A stretch of DNA of 64,000 nucleotides, taken from positions 11,401,601-11,465,600 of the forward strand of contig OY759225.1 in the NCBI GenBank assembly GCA_963662175.1. Direction: 5' to 3'. The DNA is from Aradus depressus (taxonomy: Eukaryota > Arthropoda > Insecta > Hemiptera > Aradidae). A program made the translations under genes and the position numbers. Shown one piece after another: positions 42,320 to 52,588 of the stretch; position 1 is the stretch's first letter, and each line of letters opens with the position of its first letter. The notes under the pieces were generated by a model. It did no database searches, was not told where the DNA came from, and saw nothing but the letters and a program-made list of their open reading frames with translations.

Positions 42320-42560
42320 GTTTACTCTCCCTCAAGAACCAATGGACCGTTTGGACTAAAACTCAATATTTGATTTACATAGTGGCTTCTGAATCCTCAT
42401 ACTAAAATTGTTGTTGATACATTGATTACATGAGCAATTATTAGGGTTTTTGTATCGAAGCCCCTTGTTTGATCCTCCTTCCATTCTCCTGATTTCGCGG
42501 AAAATTAATAAGTGCCGTCCTTAAGAGGTTTTGAATTTAAATATAAAATTTTAAAATTAA
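42320..42560 (+). repeat. TTCCCCAG-family fragment
   Basis: TTTACTCTCCCTCAAGAACC, GACCGTTTGGACTAAAACTC, TAGTGGCTTCTGAATCCTCA and AATTAATAAGTGCCGTCC match the family's internal order. Confidence 0.5.
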
Positions 42561-42599
42561 ATAAAAATTACGCATAAATGCCCTCAATGCTCCAATTTT

Positions 42600-42765
42600 G
42601 TTATTATTTTATTTTTTTTTCTGATTGGGAAAAGAGCGATATAACCGGTAATTGGAGTGTTATATCCAGGAAAAAATACACAAGGTGTCGGGGAGGTTAA
42701 AAAAAAGTGCTATACCATGGAAAGCGTTATAAGCGGGAGCATAACGACGTTTTACTGTATATGGT
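42600..42765. mobile_element. pogo-like terminus fragment
   Basis: GCGTTATAAGCGGGAGCATA then ACGACGTTTTACTGTATAT; in reverse it begins TACAGTAAAACGTCGTTATG, a pogo/Tigger-like end next to TA. The opposite end was not found. Confidence 0.4.
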
Positions 42766-43063
42766 ATAAAAATGTTTTCGTATAGACATTGGTGGATGAT
42801 TGCAAAATCCAATTAAATCCACAGATTTTCTCTCACCGAGTATGAGTTGAAAAGAGATTTGGAATTGGGTGGACGACTAATGAAAACTGTCAGATGTCCG
42901 ACGGGAGGTGAGCATTAGAGAAGCCATTGTAGCAGGGTCCTTTGATCAATTGTTCAATGTGTGTGGTGGAGTTCATCCCATTCTTGATATCTCAACACCC
43001 CACTAATTGTTTGAAGTCCTGTAGATATTGATTGTGGATTGTTGACCACCAACATATTGTCTG
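42766..43063. other. No gene seen
   Basis: Nothing recognised. Confidence 0.4.
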
Positions 43064-43345
43064 TCTGCCACCAATCTATAAACTGTTTAGACCCCTATCT
43101 GTTGTCTGTTTGGTATATCTGTGAACTGTTTAGACACCTATCTGTTGTATGTCTGGTACATCTGTGAACTGTTTAGACCCCTATCTGTTGTCTGTTTGGT
43201 ATATCTGTGTACTGTTTAGACCCCTATCTGTTGTCTGTTTGGTATATCTGTGTACTGTTTAGACACCTATCTGTTGTCTGTCTGGTATATTTGTGAACTG
43301 TTTAGACCCCTATCTGTTGTCTGTTTGGTATATCTGTAAACTATG
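43064..43345 (+). repeat. 43-bp minisatellite, about 6.5 copies
   Basis: Unit CTGTGAACTGTTTAGACCCC + TATCTGTTGTCTGTTTGGTATAT with minor variants. One more partial unit (TATCTGTGAACTGTTTAGAC) follows the foldback at 43651, implying the foldback inserted into the array. Confidence 0.85.
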
Positions 43346-43487
43346 AAAACTGACATTATTGCAGAGATATTGTGAAATAATTCAAATGGACTTGAAAAAA
43401 TAAAATAAAACTTGTTTATTTAAGATATTGTCTAATTTCACTAACTATATTATCTCTTATACTCTATACTATCTCTTATGCTTTTGG

Positions 43488-43516
43488 CTGAGGATGGTAG
43501 AAATACCGAAAATACT
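43488..43516 (+). ncRNA. Hammerhead-like motif
   Basis: CUGAGGA-U-GGUA-GAAA-UACC-GAA-AAUACU. Stem II 4 bp with a GAAA tetraloop; stem III palindrome broken by one base relative to the next copy. Confidence 0.5.
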
Positions 43517-43548
43517 CCCATGTAAGGTCTTATCTCTTATGCTTTTGG

Positions 43549-43577
43549 CTGAGGATGGTAGAAATACCGAAAGTACT
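43549..43577 (+). ncRNA. Hammerhead-like motif
   Basis: CUGAGGA-U-GGUA-GAAA-UACC-GAA-AGUACU-C. Intact core plus extra U, 4-bp stem II, GAAA tetraloop, 6-nt palindromic stem III and H17 = C. Tandem partner of 43488-43516. Confidence 0.55.
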
Positions 43578-43689
43578 CCCATGTATATAAAGTTAGTGAA
43601 ATTAGACAATATCTTAAATAAACAAGTTTTATTTTATTTTTTCAAGTCCATATCTGTGAACTGTTTAGACACCTATTTAGTATAATTAA

Positions 43690-44340
43690 TATTTTGATAG
43701 ATATAATTAGTTTACAAAAAAAAATATGTCGGCAACCCATAGGTCGGTAACCCTTGCCTTAGATATAACGAAGACTGTCAGCTTGTGAAAATCCACCCAT
43801 CCTTCTGTCCGTAGAAAAACCTAATGAAGTAGGGCAAAAAAAAAAAATTTCATTTCAGGGATCTCAGAAAATAATGTTGGAAAAATAAAATGTGGGACCT
43901 GGAAGAAATAAATTTCCATTAAAAAAACGAAATGGTTTTTATTTTAAATGGAAGCAAGTAAACGTATTTTTTTTTCTTATTTAAAAAAATTATTATTCTT
44001 ACTTTTTATTTGTTTATTCAGTTCTCAGAAAATAATTAAATTCTGTTAAATAATATGGACCATAATAAATATTATTGTGACCATCAGAGCGCTCTTTCTT
44101 CGCTTTGGTAGAAATGAGCCCGACTCTACTGCCCTTTGTTTTTGCCTTCCCAGGTGATGATAAAAGTGATGCAAGTCGGAGGAGAAACGGCCGTCCGGGC
44201 GCCATTTATTTCATACGCTGCTTAAACCGTTAGAAGACATATCAAAATGATGTATGGAGAATTGTTGGCAATAAAATGTTCTACAAAAATGTCTGCGACA
44301 GTATATAACTACCTACCTATAACAGATAGCCTTTAATAGA
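43690..44340. other. No gene; SINE-1 scrap
   Basis: 44086-44135 is a reverse SINE-1 fragment (CAGAGCGCTCTTTC, ATGAGCCCGACTCTACTG). The rest is unrecognised. Confidence 0.4.
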
Positions 44341-44545
44341 AGTTTTTATCTCGATATATAAATCTGTATTGTTTGTTCGTGTGTTTTTGTTGTCGCAAAA
44401 ACTACTGAACAATTTTGATGAAATTTCATACGTAACGTCCATTATAACCTCGATTGAATCATAACGGGAGGCGGGCCCAAAATATAAAATTAATGCTACT
44501 AACTCCGTAACGGTTGATCTGATTACCGGTTTTGTATAAAACCGA

Positions 44546-44577
<32 letters not shown>

Positions 44578-44699
44578 CGAAGACCCTGCTAATTGGGTTT
44601 CAAGTTTTTCTTCAACATTGAGTAGAACATCGTTTCAACAAAAACATGAAAAAAATACTAACATTTCTAAAAACATGTAGGTAGCTTCTTATTTTTATT

Positions 44700-44873
44700 T
44701 TTTTTTTATTTTGGCTTCATGTACGATGCATATTAGTCATATCACTGTTTTATCTAGTTATTTACGACATTCATGGCCCCAGGAGGGAGTTCTATCTAGG
44801 AAATAAAACTCACTCCCGGACGGGATTCGAACCTGCAAACCATGGTGGGACCATGCGACCGAAATGCGAAAGT
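44700..44873 (-). mobile_element. SINE-2 copy
   Basis: Reverse of 34877-35045: ATCTAGTTATTTACGACATTC, then GGGATTCGAACC (B box) and an AACCATGGTG...GCATGG head. Nested in a Helitron and abutting SINE-1. Confidence 0.6.
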
Positions 44874-44879
44874 TAGTTA

Positions 44880-45130
44880 CTATGCCATGCCCGGTCTTTA
44901 ACTGCGAGGTTATATCGCCTACTACCAGATCGCTCTTTCGTCACTCTGGTGGACTTCAGCCCGACTCTTCTGTGGGAGTCCTAAATTTTGCCTACCCAGT
45001 TCAGTAAAAATCTTTAACATGACATGACATGACGCAGGCTCGGGATCATCGCTTTATTATCCATCCGAAGGACAGCTTGCTTACGTTTTTATAACCTCCC
45101 ATGCAAGCTATGTACCTTTGAGTTAGGCAT
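44880..45130 (-). mobile_element. SINE-1 copy, no head
   Basis: Body blocks from ATGCCCGGTCTTTAAC to CCATCCGAAGGACAGC with a small ATGACATGACATGAC expansion; the tRNA-like head is absent. Confidence 0.7.
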
Positions 45131-45390
45131 CCTTAAAAATTACCTTAAAAAAACTTACATAAAGTTACTAACTTTCTAAAGGTTACTGACCTGTTTAAAG
45201 TTACTCCGGGCGAAGCTTGATAACCTGCTAGTACATTATAAATTATGAGGGAATGTTTACATTGAGAAACTGTAAACACAGGGGCGACATAATGTACACA
45301 ATAAGGATCCTCGAATCACACCTCTTTTCAATTTCGCTTCCGAAAGTAAACAGTTATCAAAAAATGTCTTGGGTGAATCACTGCCAATGT

Positions 45391-45745
45391 ACTTCCCCAG
45401 AATGTATTACTCAATTAACTTTTCGCTCTCCCTCCAAAACCAATCGATTTACACTAATATTCAATAGTTGACGTACGCAGGAGCTCCTAAATCCTCATAG
45501 TAACTTTTGTGTCGATAAATTCATTACATCGGCAGTTATTAAGGTTTTTGAATTGAACTGCCCCCTTCCCTTCGGCCGATATCGCTGAAATTCGACAAGT
45601 TAAGTCCTCAATAGGTTTTGACTCAAATATGATATATCGATACATTCATTACATCGGCAGTTTTTGGATTTTTGAGTAGAGCTTCGGATCTCTTTTGCCA
45701 ATTCCGCTGAAAATTAAAAAGTGCGTCCTCCTGGGGTTTTGAATT
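45391..45745 (+). repeat. TTCCCCAG-family repeat, right end missing
   Basis: Starts ACTTCCCCAGAATGTATTAC and includes two ACATTCATTACATCGGCAGT modules in tandem (about 45515 and 45640). Confidence 0.55.
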
Positions 45746-45892
45746 CACTGTGATGTATAAAAAATACACACATTCAAATTATTAATATTATTAAATTAAC
45801 TATATTTATTAGTATAAAATAAAATCCAAGAAGCAACTAAATTAGTGAATAATAATGTGAATGCATTTTGTCCATAATATGAATGCATGCCC

Positions 45893-45965
45893 TTTTCGGA
45901 AACTACTGTAGAAATCAAAATTTAGTAAAAGAAAAGAGATAAAGTTTCTACAGGAAATGTCGTAA
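45893..45965 (-). repeat. TGTAGAAAT small repeat, inverted copy of 25200-25330
   Basis: GCCCTTTTCGGAAACTACTG ... ATCAAAATTTAGTA ... TTTCTACAGGAAATG. Confidence 0.5.
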
Positions 45966-46079
45966 TTTATTTGTTTTATTATTATTAATTTTATTAATTC
46001 AATTATTATTTATACTTATATTTTTTTAAATTTATTTTACACAAATTTTCGTTACCACATCGCATATATGAAATTTTGT

Positions 46080-46320
46080 GTCGATACATCTATTACAACT
46101 GGAGTTATTAGAGTGCTTGAGTTAATCTTGTTGTTGACAGATTTGGCTAAAAATTGATAGGTGTTGTCCTTATTTGGTTTTGGTCGTACATATAAAATTT
46201 CGTGTTGATATATTCATTCTATTGGCAGTTATTAGAGATTTTGTGTTAATCCTCCCTTCTAATCCCTTTTCACTTGGGTCAATTTGGCTGAAAATCAATA
46301 GAAGTTGTCGTTAGAGTTGG
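46080..46320 (+). repeat. TTCCCCAG-family internal modules
   Basis: Two tandem diverged modules (GATACATCTATTACAACTGG, GATATATTCATTCTATTGGC) without termini. Confidence 0.45.
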
Positions 46321-46329
46321 AGTCGAGGT

Positions 46330-46570
46330 CTACTGATCTCAAGATTGCGGGTTCGAAGCCCGGCCGAGGTCCTTGGGTTTTTCATCCAGAAGGCGAAAAA
46401 AACCTTAAGGATGTCATCCTTTGGATAGTGAGGACTTCCGACCGATAAATAAACATGGGTAGGCAGAATCTAGGACTCTTATAGTAGAGTCGGGCTCATG
46501 TTCACCAGAGTTAGAGCGTTCTAGTAGTAGGCGATTTGACCTCGTAGTTATAGCCCGGGCATCACAATAA
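46330..46570 (+). mobile_element. SINE-1, 5' end missing
   Basis: B box GGGTTCGAAGCCC is intact but the A box is lost. The body runs to TTATAGCCCGGGCAT. Confidence 0.75.
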
Positions 46571-46579
46571 CTAACTACA

Positions 46580-47165
46580 TTGAAAGAGTTTGGTATATAA
46601 TGTGAAGTTAGCCATGGATACAATATACTAAGATGACAGTCCTATAAATTTATGGGCCTTTTTCTGATAAAATAACGGGTTTTTTTATGATTAGTAGGCA
46701 TTTTATCAGGCCGATAAAAGAAAAACTGTGAAATTTTATCAGTAAAAATAACAGTCTGTGTGTAACGACCAGGACCCGGTTTGTTTACTGTCAATGATCT
46801 AATCTACAGCCATGCGTGCTTACACTTTTTACAGTTTACGAGAACCGAGTGGCGTAAGCAGAAGTTTGTTTCAGGGCCGGGGTTGAGGGGAGAGGGGGGC
46901 CATAACCAGAATTTATGGTCTTCTTTTTCGGACAAGAGGAAATGGGTCATTTGAAGAAAAATAACATTTCAGAATTGTGGAGGGGGTTGTCCGTGCCACT
47001 GGTATACCGATTCGACAAGTTTCGCTCTCCCAGGGATAGTATAGGGGATGTTATGTAATCTGTCAGAACTTCGATGTCGAGTTTTCACCGGAATTTCATG
47101 TTTTCTGAACCCTTTATCCCAAAAATGAAAAAAAAAAAAAATCTTCGGTCAACCAATGGTTATAT
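46580..47165. other. No gene seen
   Basis: Contains a G-rich stretch (46870-46905) and a reversed TTCCCCAG-family end near 47030-47100. Confidence 0.4.
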
Positions 47166-47525
47166 ACTTTCTCAGTACGAATTAATCAAGTAAGTTGTCG
47201 CTCTCTCTCCAAACCCATTGACCGTTTGGACAAAAAACGCAATATTTGACTTACGTAGGCTTCTGAATCCTCATACTAAATGTTTCATCGATATATCCAT
47301 TGCTTCGGCAGTTATTATGATATTTGAGTCAAGCCTCACTTTTCTGATCCCCCTTTCCTTTTGACCAATTTCGCGGAAAATTGTTAGGTGCCATCCGAAG
47401 TTATTAGAGTTTTTAAGGCCCCTCCGTTCCTTTGGTTATTTTGGACCCCCCCCCCCCCCCCTCCCCCTCCGAAAACTCAGCAATGATGAAATAAATTCCC
47501 TTTTGCTTCTTAGAACTGGGGAAGT
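47166..47525 (+). mobile_element. TTCCCCAG-family repeat, both ends
   Basis: Left ACTTTCTCAGTACGAATTAA, right CTTAGAACTGGGGAAGT. It includes the ATTGCTTCGGCAGTTATT module and a run of about 18 C. Length 360 bp. Confidence 0.55.
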
Positions 47526-48041
47526 AAAAAAAACAAATTCTGTTGTTTGTGAGGTATTGGTATAAGAAAATCACGTAATATCCACATCACATTTTTTTTA
47601 AAGTATATACATTTTTTTTTTAGTTTATAATAATTCTATATTAGAGCTTTTTTTCGTTTTGAAATTATTCCAACACCTAAATATACTTTATTCCGCATAA
47701 GATTCATGATAAAGCAGCGATGATGGAGATTCTTGGAGTCAAAGTGTCTAAATGTGTTGCTAACTTGGTCCCAGAAGTTTTGGATTAGATAGAGGAAGTT
47801 TCAGGTCTTCATGTTGTTCAAAAACAGGCTTCAAATAACAAAAACATCATCCTGTTTGCTTTCAATTTGAAGAACAAAAAACAATCAGATACAAAACAAA
47901 CAAATGGGTTCTTTGTCAAAGTTTCTTACTAGTCTAAAAGTTCATAATTAACTACTCAACATTTCTTCTTCATATTGTCGCTTTTAGAGCAAATTGTTGT
48001 GGGTTAAATTGTTTATTGTCTTATGCCTATAGTATAAGAAG
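47526..48041. other. No gene seen
   Basis: AT-rich, no frame or repeat recognised. Confidence 0.5.
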
Positions 48042-48125
48042 GAATCGGTAGCTCAGTGGTATGCGCGCTTACTTACTTAGCTCAAGAACACTGGTTCAAA
48101 ACCCTTGCCGAGGCCCTTCTCTGTA
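48042..48125 (+). mobile_element. SINE-1 head only
   Basis: A box TAGCTCAGTGGTATGCG and B box GGTTCAAAACCCT, then cut at CCGAGGCCCTT by the next SINE in opposite orientation. Confidence 0.7.
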
Positions 48126-48126
48126 A

Positions 48127-48376
48127 GTTAGTTATTGTCTCATGCCCGGGTTTTAACGATTAGGTCATACCGCCTACTACCAGAGCGCTCTTTCGTCACT
48201 CTGACGGACATGAGCCCGACTCTACTAGTCCTAAATTTTGCCTACCCTAAATTTTTATTCACCTAGGGTAGGGGTCTTTAACGAGTACCTGACATCGTAC
48301 AGGCTCGGGACCATCGCTTAGCACGCGATCTAGAGCTCTGAAGGCAAGCATGATACCCCTGAGCAACCGGCACCCT
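48127..48376 (-). mobile_element. SINE-1, head-to-tail inverted neighbour
   Basis: Near-complete body (TCATGCCCGGGTTTTAACG to CCATCGCTTAGC) joined to a decayed head (GAGCAACCGGCACCCT). About 60 bp between them is deleted. Confidence 0.8.
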
Positions 48377-48399
48377 AAAAATTAATAGAGATAGAATAA

Positions 48400-48620
48400 A
48401 TGAGAATTGTTTTAATTATTGTGTAGTTAATTATTGTTATTATTAATTATAACCTTGTAGTATAAGAAAGTATTTTGCGAAAATCCGAGATAGATTTTTC
48501 AACGGTCCCCTGGACATGTATTGACAATTTTCTTGATGGTGTCTGTGTGCATGTGATTGGAAGTTTGAACAAAAATTAAGGCTAAACTACCTTAGGACCA
48601 AAGTACATTTTGTTTTTAGG
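48400..48620. repeat. Dispersed repeat, inverted copy of 29130-29350
   Basis: Shares AATAATTGTGTAGTTAATTA (in part), GAAAGTATTTTGCGAAAATC and CGGTCCCCTGGACATGTATT with the reverse complement of 29130-29350. Confidence 0.6.
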
Positions 48621-48623
48621 TTT

Positions 48624-49387
48624 CAGGGGACCGGGAATCCGCTTATTAGCAATTCGCTTAATAGGAATATCCGCACATTAGCATCAAAACACGCTGGAAC
48701 GGACCGGATCGGCAAAATACAATGAGTTTTGTCCGCTTATTAGCAATGAATGTTCGGTTTAAGGGTTCAATTATGAACGCAGAATGAGGTTTCGAGATAG
48801 GAAAATAAGATGTTTCTCGGAAGGTCGGTATTCGGGGAAAAATAACACTTGCGTAAACAGATTTAGTTTCTGACTATTCTCTGAAAAACGGAAAGAGTAA
48901 AGCCATAATTTCATAATTCTCAGAAGACTTTGATTTTTGAACCGAACCCCCGCGAGTTTTAAACAGTAAGCTATTCAGTTGTACTCGGGTCATTGTGAAG
49001 TGCGTGTTGTTTGTTAAAAACATTATGGTCAGACCTTTGCCGATCATTATAGATATGAGGGGTACATTCGAAACATGCTTTCGAACGATCTAAGACAAAG
49101 TAAAATCGACAAATATTTTTCAAAACCTTAGCTTTTTACTGTAAATATGTACATAATACATATTATGTTTCTTTATTGACGATTTTTTGACCTACTTTGT
49201 TCGTATTATGTACCTCGATTTGTTAAATACATTTCATGGGAAAATTTTCATGCCTACCTAATTTTTATATTTTTCTCTCTCCCCCCCTCCCCCCCCCCCC
49301 CCCCCCCAATCCGTTTATTAGAATCGTCCGTTAATTAGGTTCAAAGTACGGTGGTCCCGATGTGATTCTAATAAGCGGATTCCACTG
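48624..49387 (+). mobile_element. Tigger/pogo-like element relic, 764 bp
   Basis: The right end in reverse is CAGTGGAATCCGCTTATTAG and the left shares GGAATCCGCTTATTAG. A TA follows the right end. It retains the 3' coding end (49018-49131). Includes a run of about 25 C at 49281-49308. Most transposase sequence is lost. Confidence 0.7.
49018..49131 (+). pseudogene. Tigger-type transposase C-terminal remnant
   Basis: After an upstream stop the frame reads HYGQTFADHYRYEGYIRNML then SNDLRQSKIDKYFSKP and stop. A Q(S/T)xIxxFF-type end is common in Tigger-like transposases derived from pogo. The DDE domain is not present. Confidence 0.45.
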
Positions 49388-49697
49388 TATAAATATGTGT
49401 TCAAGATTTCTCAATACATTATTTCTCCATATACTGAAGTCAAATTTATTTAATATGTAAAAATATGGGCCCCATTGATAACAGTTTGAACACAAGAGGG
49501 AAGAACAATTTGTTAATTGAAGATGAATGGCTCATGCTAATGACTCTGCCTCAGAACCTAATGAGGACAAGTTAGTTGAATTAATGCTGGATACACCAGC
49601 TTATTATAGTTTGCTCAAGACTCGATTAGGTGTAAATACATTCTAATGAGCTCCTATCCAACTATAAACTTTTCTGTTCACCTGTAAATACATAATA
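49388..49697. other. No gene seen
   Basis: Nothing recognised. Confidence 0.45.
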
Positions 49698-49757
49698 CTA
49701 GCAGTAATACCCGGCGTTGCCCGGGGAACTTTGACTTTTCTCCCAATATCTCCTATA
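49698..49757 (-). mobile_element. Helitron 3' end, truncated
   Basis: CTAGCAGTAATACCCGGCGTTGCCCGG then AACTTTGACTTTTCTCCC, the reversed 3' end of the 7774-type Helitron, cut after about 60 bp. The next block (CCCGCGGCTTCGCTCGCG) resembles another Helitron hairpin. Confidence 0.6.
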
Positions 49758-49965
49758 GCCTAAACCCGCGGCTTCGCTCGCGTAGTGGTAGAGTATGATA
49801 GGGCAAATATATTGCGTTGGTGTCATGCGCATTAGTTACGGAGATAATAATGAAATGCAATAGTAACAGTATGTATATAATTTTTATTTTATTATTAAAT
49901 ACATTGAATAAATGGTAAATTATTTATGATAAATACATAATAAGAATGAATGAATGTAGAAAATA

Positions 49966-50479
49966 TCATATATATAAAGCTGAAAATGTCTGTGGTTGTA
50001 CCGCTATAACTCACGAACGGCTTGATGGATTTGATTAATTTTTTTTTTAATTTGTTCGTCATCGTCTGTGAAAGGTTATAGGCGTATTAGTACTGCAATA
50101 TCTGGTCCATCCCAGAATCCACCCACGCAATCTTTGTAACTCAAAAACCACTGCAATGATTAATGAGGAATCTTTTTGAATAAATACGTTTTATCTACCG
50201 GAAGGTTAAGGTGTATTTTTTAATCTCTTTTTTATTCTATTTTTTATATTATATATTTTTTAATCAACCCTATTTTTAATCATTAATCATTGCAGTGGTT
50301 TGAGTTACAAAGATTGCGTGGGTGGATGCTGGGATGGATCAGATATTGAGGTACTAATACGCCTATAACCTTCCACAGACGATGACGAACAAATTTAAAA
50401 AAAAATTAATCAAATCCATCAAGCCGTTCGTGAGTTATAGCGGTACAACGCACAGACATTTTCAGCTTTATATATATGA
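49966..50479. mobile_element. Palindromic Helitron derivative, two 5' ends
   Basis: Starts TCATATATATAAAGCTG after A and ends with its reverse complement before T. The arms (about 49966-50220 and 50275-50479) are inverted copies of the Helitron 5' half, with no CTAG end or hairpin. A T-rich spacer of about 55 bp lies between. Confidence 0.8.
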
Positions 50480-50957
50480 TAGTATAAAATATACACTTAT
50501 GTCTATTTTCTGCATTAATTTTACTTTCCAGATTTAATTATTTACTTACGAAAATTTTAATTATTTTGCTTTTGCAAATAATATTAATATAAAAAAAAAT
50601 CTGAGCTGAAACTACCCTAATTATTTATACGGGGAGGCATATGGATTGTTTGATGATAAAATAACTTACAATTAGTGAAAAGTGGAAACATAAAAATACG
50701 AATAACACATACTTATACTTAACAATTCATATTTATTTTGTTACATAAATATTTTTTTCTCTAATAACGATATACATAGCCAGCACACACAACTATTATA
50801 TTATTACTTTAAAAATATATAAAGTAAAATGTTATTGTACTTTTATCTATTCCTTATGATTCTTTTTTCATACTTATTATTTGATTCATTTTTTTTTTTT
50901 TTTTTTTATTTTTGAAGTGAAAACTTCTTTAGCACGTATATATATATATATATATAT
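50480..50957. other. No gene; AT-rich, ends in (AT)n
   Basis: The AT repeat at 50937-50957 is the insertion site of LTR element A. Confidence 0.6.
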
Positions 50958-52138
50958 TGTAGCATGTCTACCCTATAGATAATGCTCAGAACTGGCGATG
51001 TCTACGAGAGGATCGCGATCGCTAGGAGCAAAGTATGGGTTGTGTGGTGTTGAATAAACGAGAATTGCATTTGGAAGAGAATGCTCGGAACCAATGATGC
51101 CTGCGAGAGAATCGCGATCGCTGGGAGCGGAAAATAAAGAATAATAGAGACACAATGGAAAGGAAGCCAAGATAATTGTCTACATCCGGTGTATAAGGAA
51201 TAAGCAGTAAAGGTTTTTTTTCTTACTCCAGGTTTTCACACAACTAGAGGCAGATGTTAATTGGTAATATGCGATTGGCTGGAAATAAAATGGGCGGAGT
51301 CCGACGACGAATCAAGTCTCGAGAACTGTCCCCTACCACGGTCGGATATCGGAAGCCACTCCCCGTTTTACTCATTCTTCGCTCATATCTTGGTGGATCA
51401 CCACGTTCCTCTCTTTGTAAAGCCTAGTTTCAGTATGTGAAAGTACTTTCTTTGCTCATGTCTTGGTGGATCACCACGTATCTTTTCTATAAGTAAAGTT
51501 TAGTTTGAATATGTGAAATTACTAACAGTCTTCGTTCATGTCTTGGGTGATCACCACGTATCTTTTCTATAAGTAATATCAGTTTGAATATGTGAATTAG
51601 TCGTAGAGACACACTTTGATTTTGGACGGTGCAAAGTCAGTGGGGGTGTAACTTCTGGTGTGCCCTCGAAACTACGCAGATCTTCAGGGACTATGTGAAT
51701 AGACGATTTCTACGGGAAGTCCAGAAAGGGTGATCACGCCGTCATTCGCCATGGATATCGTATCGAGGTACCTCGTAATTAAGTTATAATTCAGTCCTTC
51801 AGACACACGGCCAAATTATATAGATTCAATTGTTGTTTTGTAAATATGTTCTCATTAAAATAAATATGTTAAAGTTATAGGTTTGATTCATTTCATTCCC
51901 CCCCCCACTCATGCTTCTTCTGGTTGACAACAGTAATTAATTATTGTTAATTACTGATGTCAACTAACCGTTAGGATCTTGTAACCGTTCTTCCCGTGGG
52001 AGTGCTTTCAGCTATTGAGGCATTGTTTAATTAAAGTCGCGATTTAAATAATTTTCAAATTTAATAATTTTTCGATCTCAATTTTATTTATTTTATTAAT
52101 TACGTGATTTGCACTCACACAGGGAGGGAGATGGGTTA
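50958..52138 (+). repeat. 5' LTR of element A
   Basis: Begins TGTAGCATG and ends ...AGATGGGTTA, so the terminal dinucleotides are TG...TA rather than TG...CA. It contains two units about 99 bp apart with the palindromic block GATCGCGATCGC (near 51010 and 51111), three units of 73-80 bp around GGTGGATCACCACG (51381-51600) and a run of 9 C (51898). The U3/R/U5 boundaries cannot be set from sequence alone. Confidence 0.9.
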
Positions 52139-52143
52139 TTAAT

Positions 52144-52161
52144 TGGCGCCCGAACAGGGAC
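52144..52161 (+). promoter_or_regulatory. Primer-binding site, tRNA-Lys type
   Basis: TGGCGCCCGAACAGGGAC is complementary to the 3' end of tRNA-Lys(UUU), the primer also used by lentiviruses and by Osvaldo-type elements. It starts 5 nt after the LTR end. Confidence 0.85.
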
Positions 52162-52588
52162 TTGATTTGTTTATTAATTATGCCAATTAGTATAATTAAT
52201 GAACCCCACTAATCGGTCCCTTATTAATTAATTAATTTTTTTAATTAAAAAAAAAAAAAAAAAAAAAAAATTTTTTTTTTGCTTTTTAACGTAGATTCCA
52301 GCCTATTAGGCCACAATGTTATATTTTCACTTAAAGTCGGTATTTAGAATCAAAACTGAAGAAGGATGGGTGAGGGTAGGGACAATGAATGACATCATTT
52401 ATTGAAATAATTTTATTTTTTTTTGTTTTTGATTTTTTTTTCTTATGTAGATTTAGTAGGCATTTATTTTACATATTATAACTATTGTTGTATTGTGATG
52501 CCATCTGACAGGTCACCATAGAAATTAGGTTAGCACCAGACCTCCCGTATAATTCATTTAATTGTTTTGATATATATTTCTTATCAGA

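Larger units (their letters stand above)
43387..43650. mobile_element. Foldback with 60-bp inverted ends and two motifs
   Basis: Perfect inverted arms 43387-43446 and 43591-43650 starting TGGACTTG. The centre is a tandem 61-bp duplication, each unit bearing a hammerhead-like motif. It interrupts the 43-bp minisatellite. Confidence 0.8.
44349..45231 (+). mobile_element. Helitron candidate with nested SINEs
   Basis: Starts TCTCGATATATAAATCTG after A and ends CTGCTAG before T, with a decayed CCGGGCGAAGC hairpin. The 5' region (TTGTTCGTGTG, AACAATTTTGATGAAATTTC) resembles the 10316 Helitron's. A run of about 27 G is at 44552-44577. Two SINEs of different families inserted into it. No Rep-helicase. 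Confidence 0.6.

Noticed and set aside
50973..51170. 65-codon minus frame repeated in all LTRs
   Set aside because: Present because the LTRs are repeated; it traverses the GATCGCGATCGC repeats and has no domain or plausible promoter.
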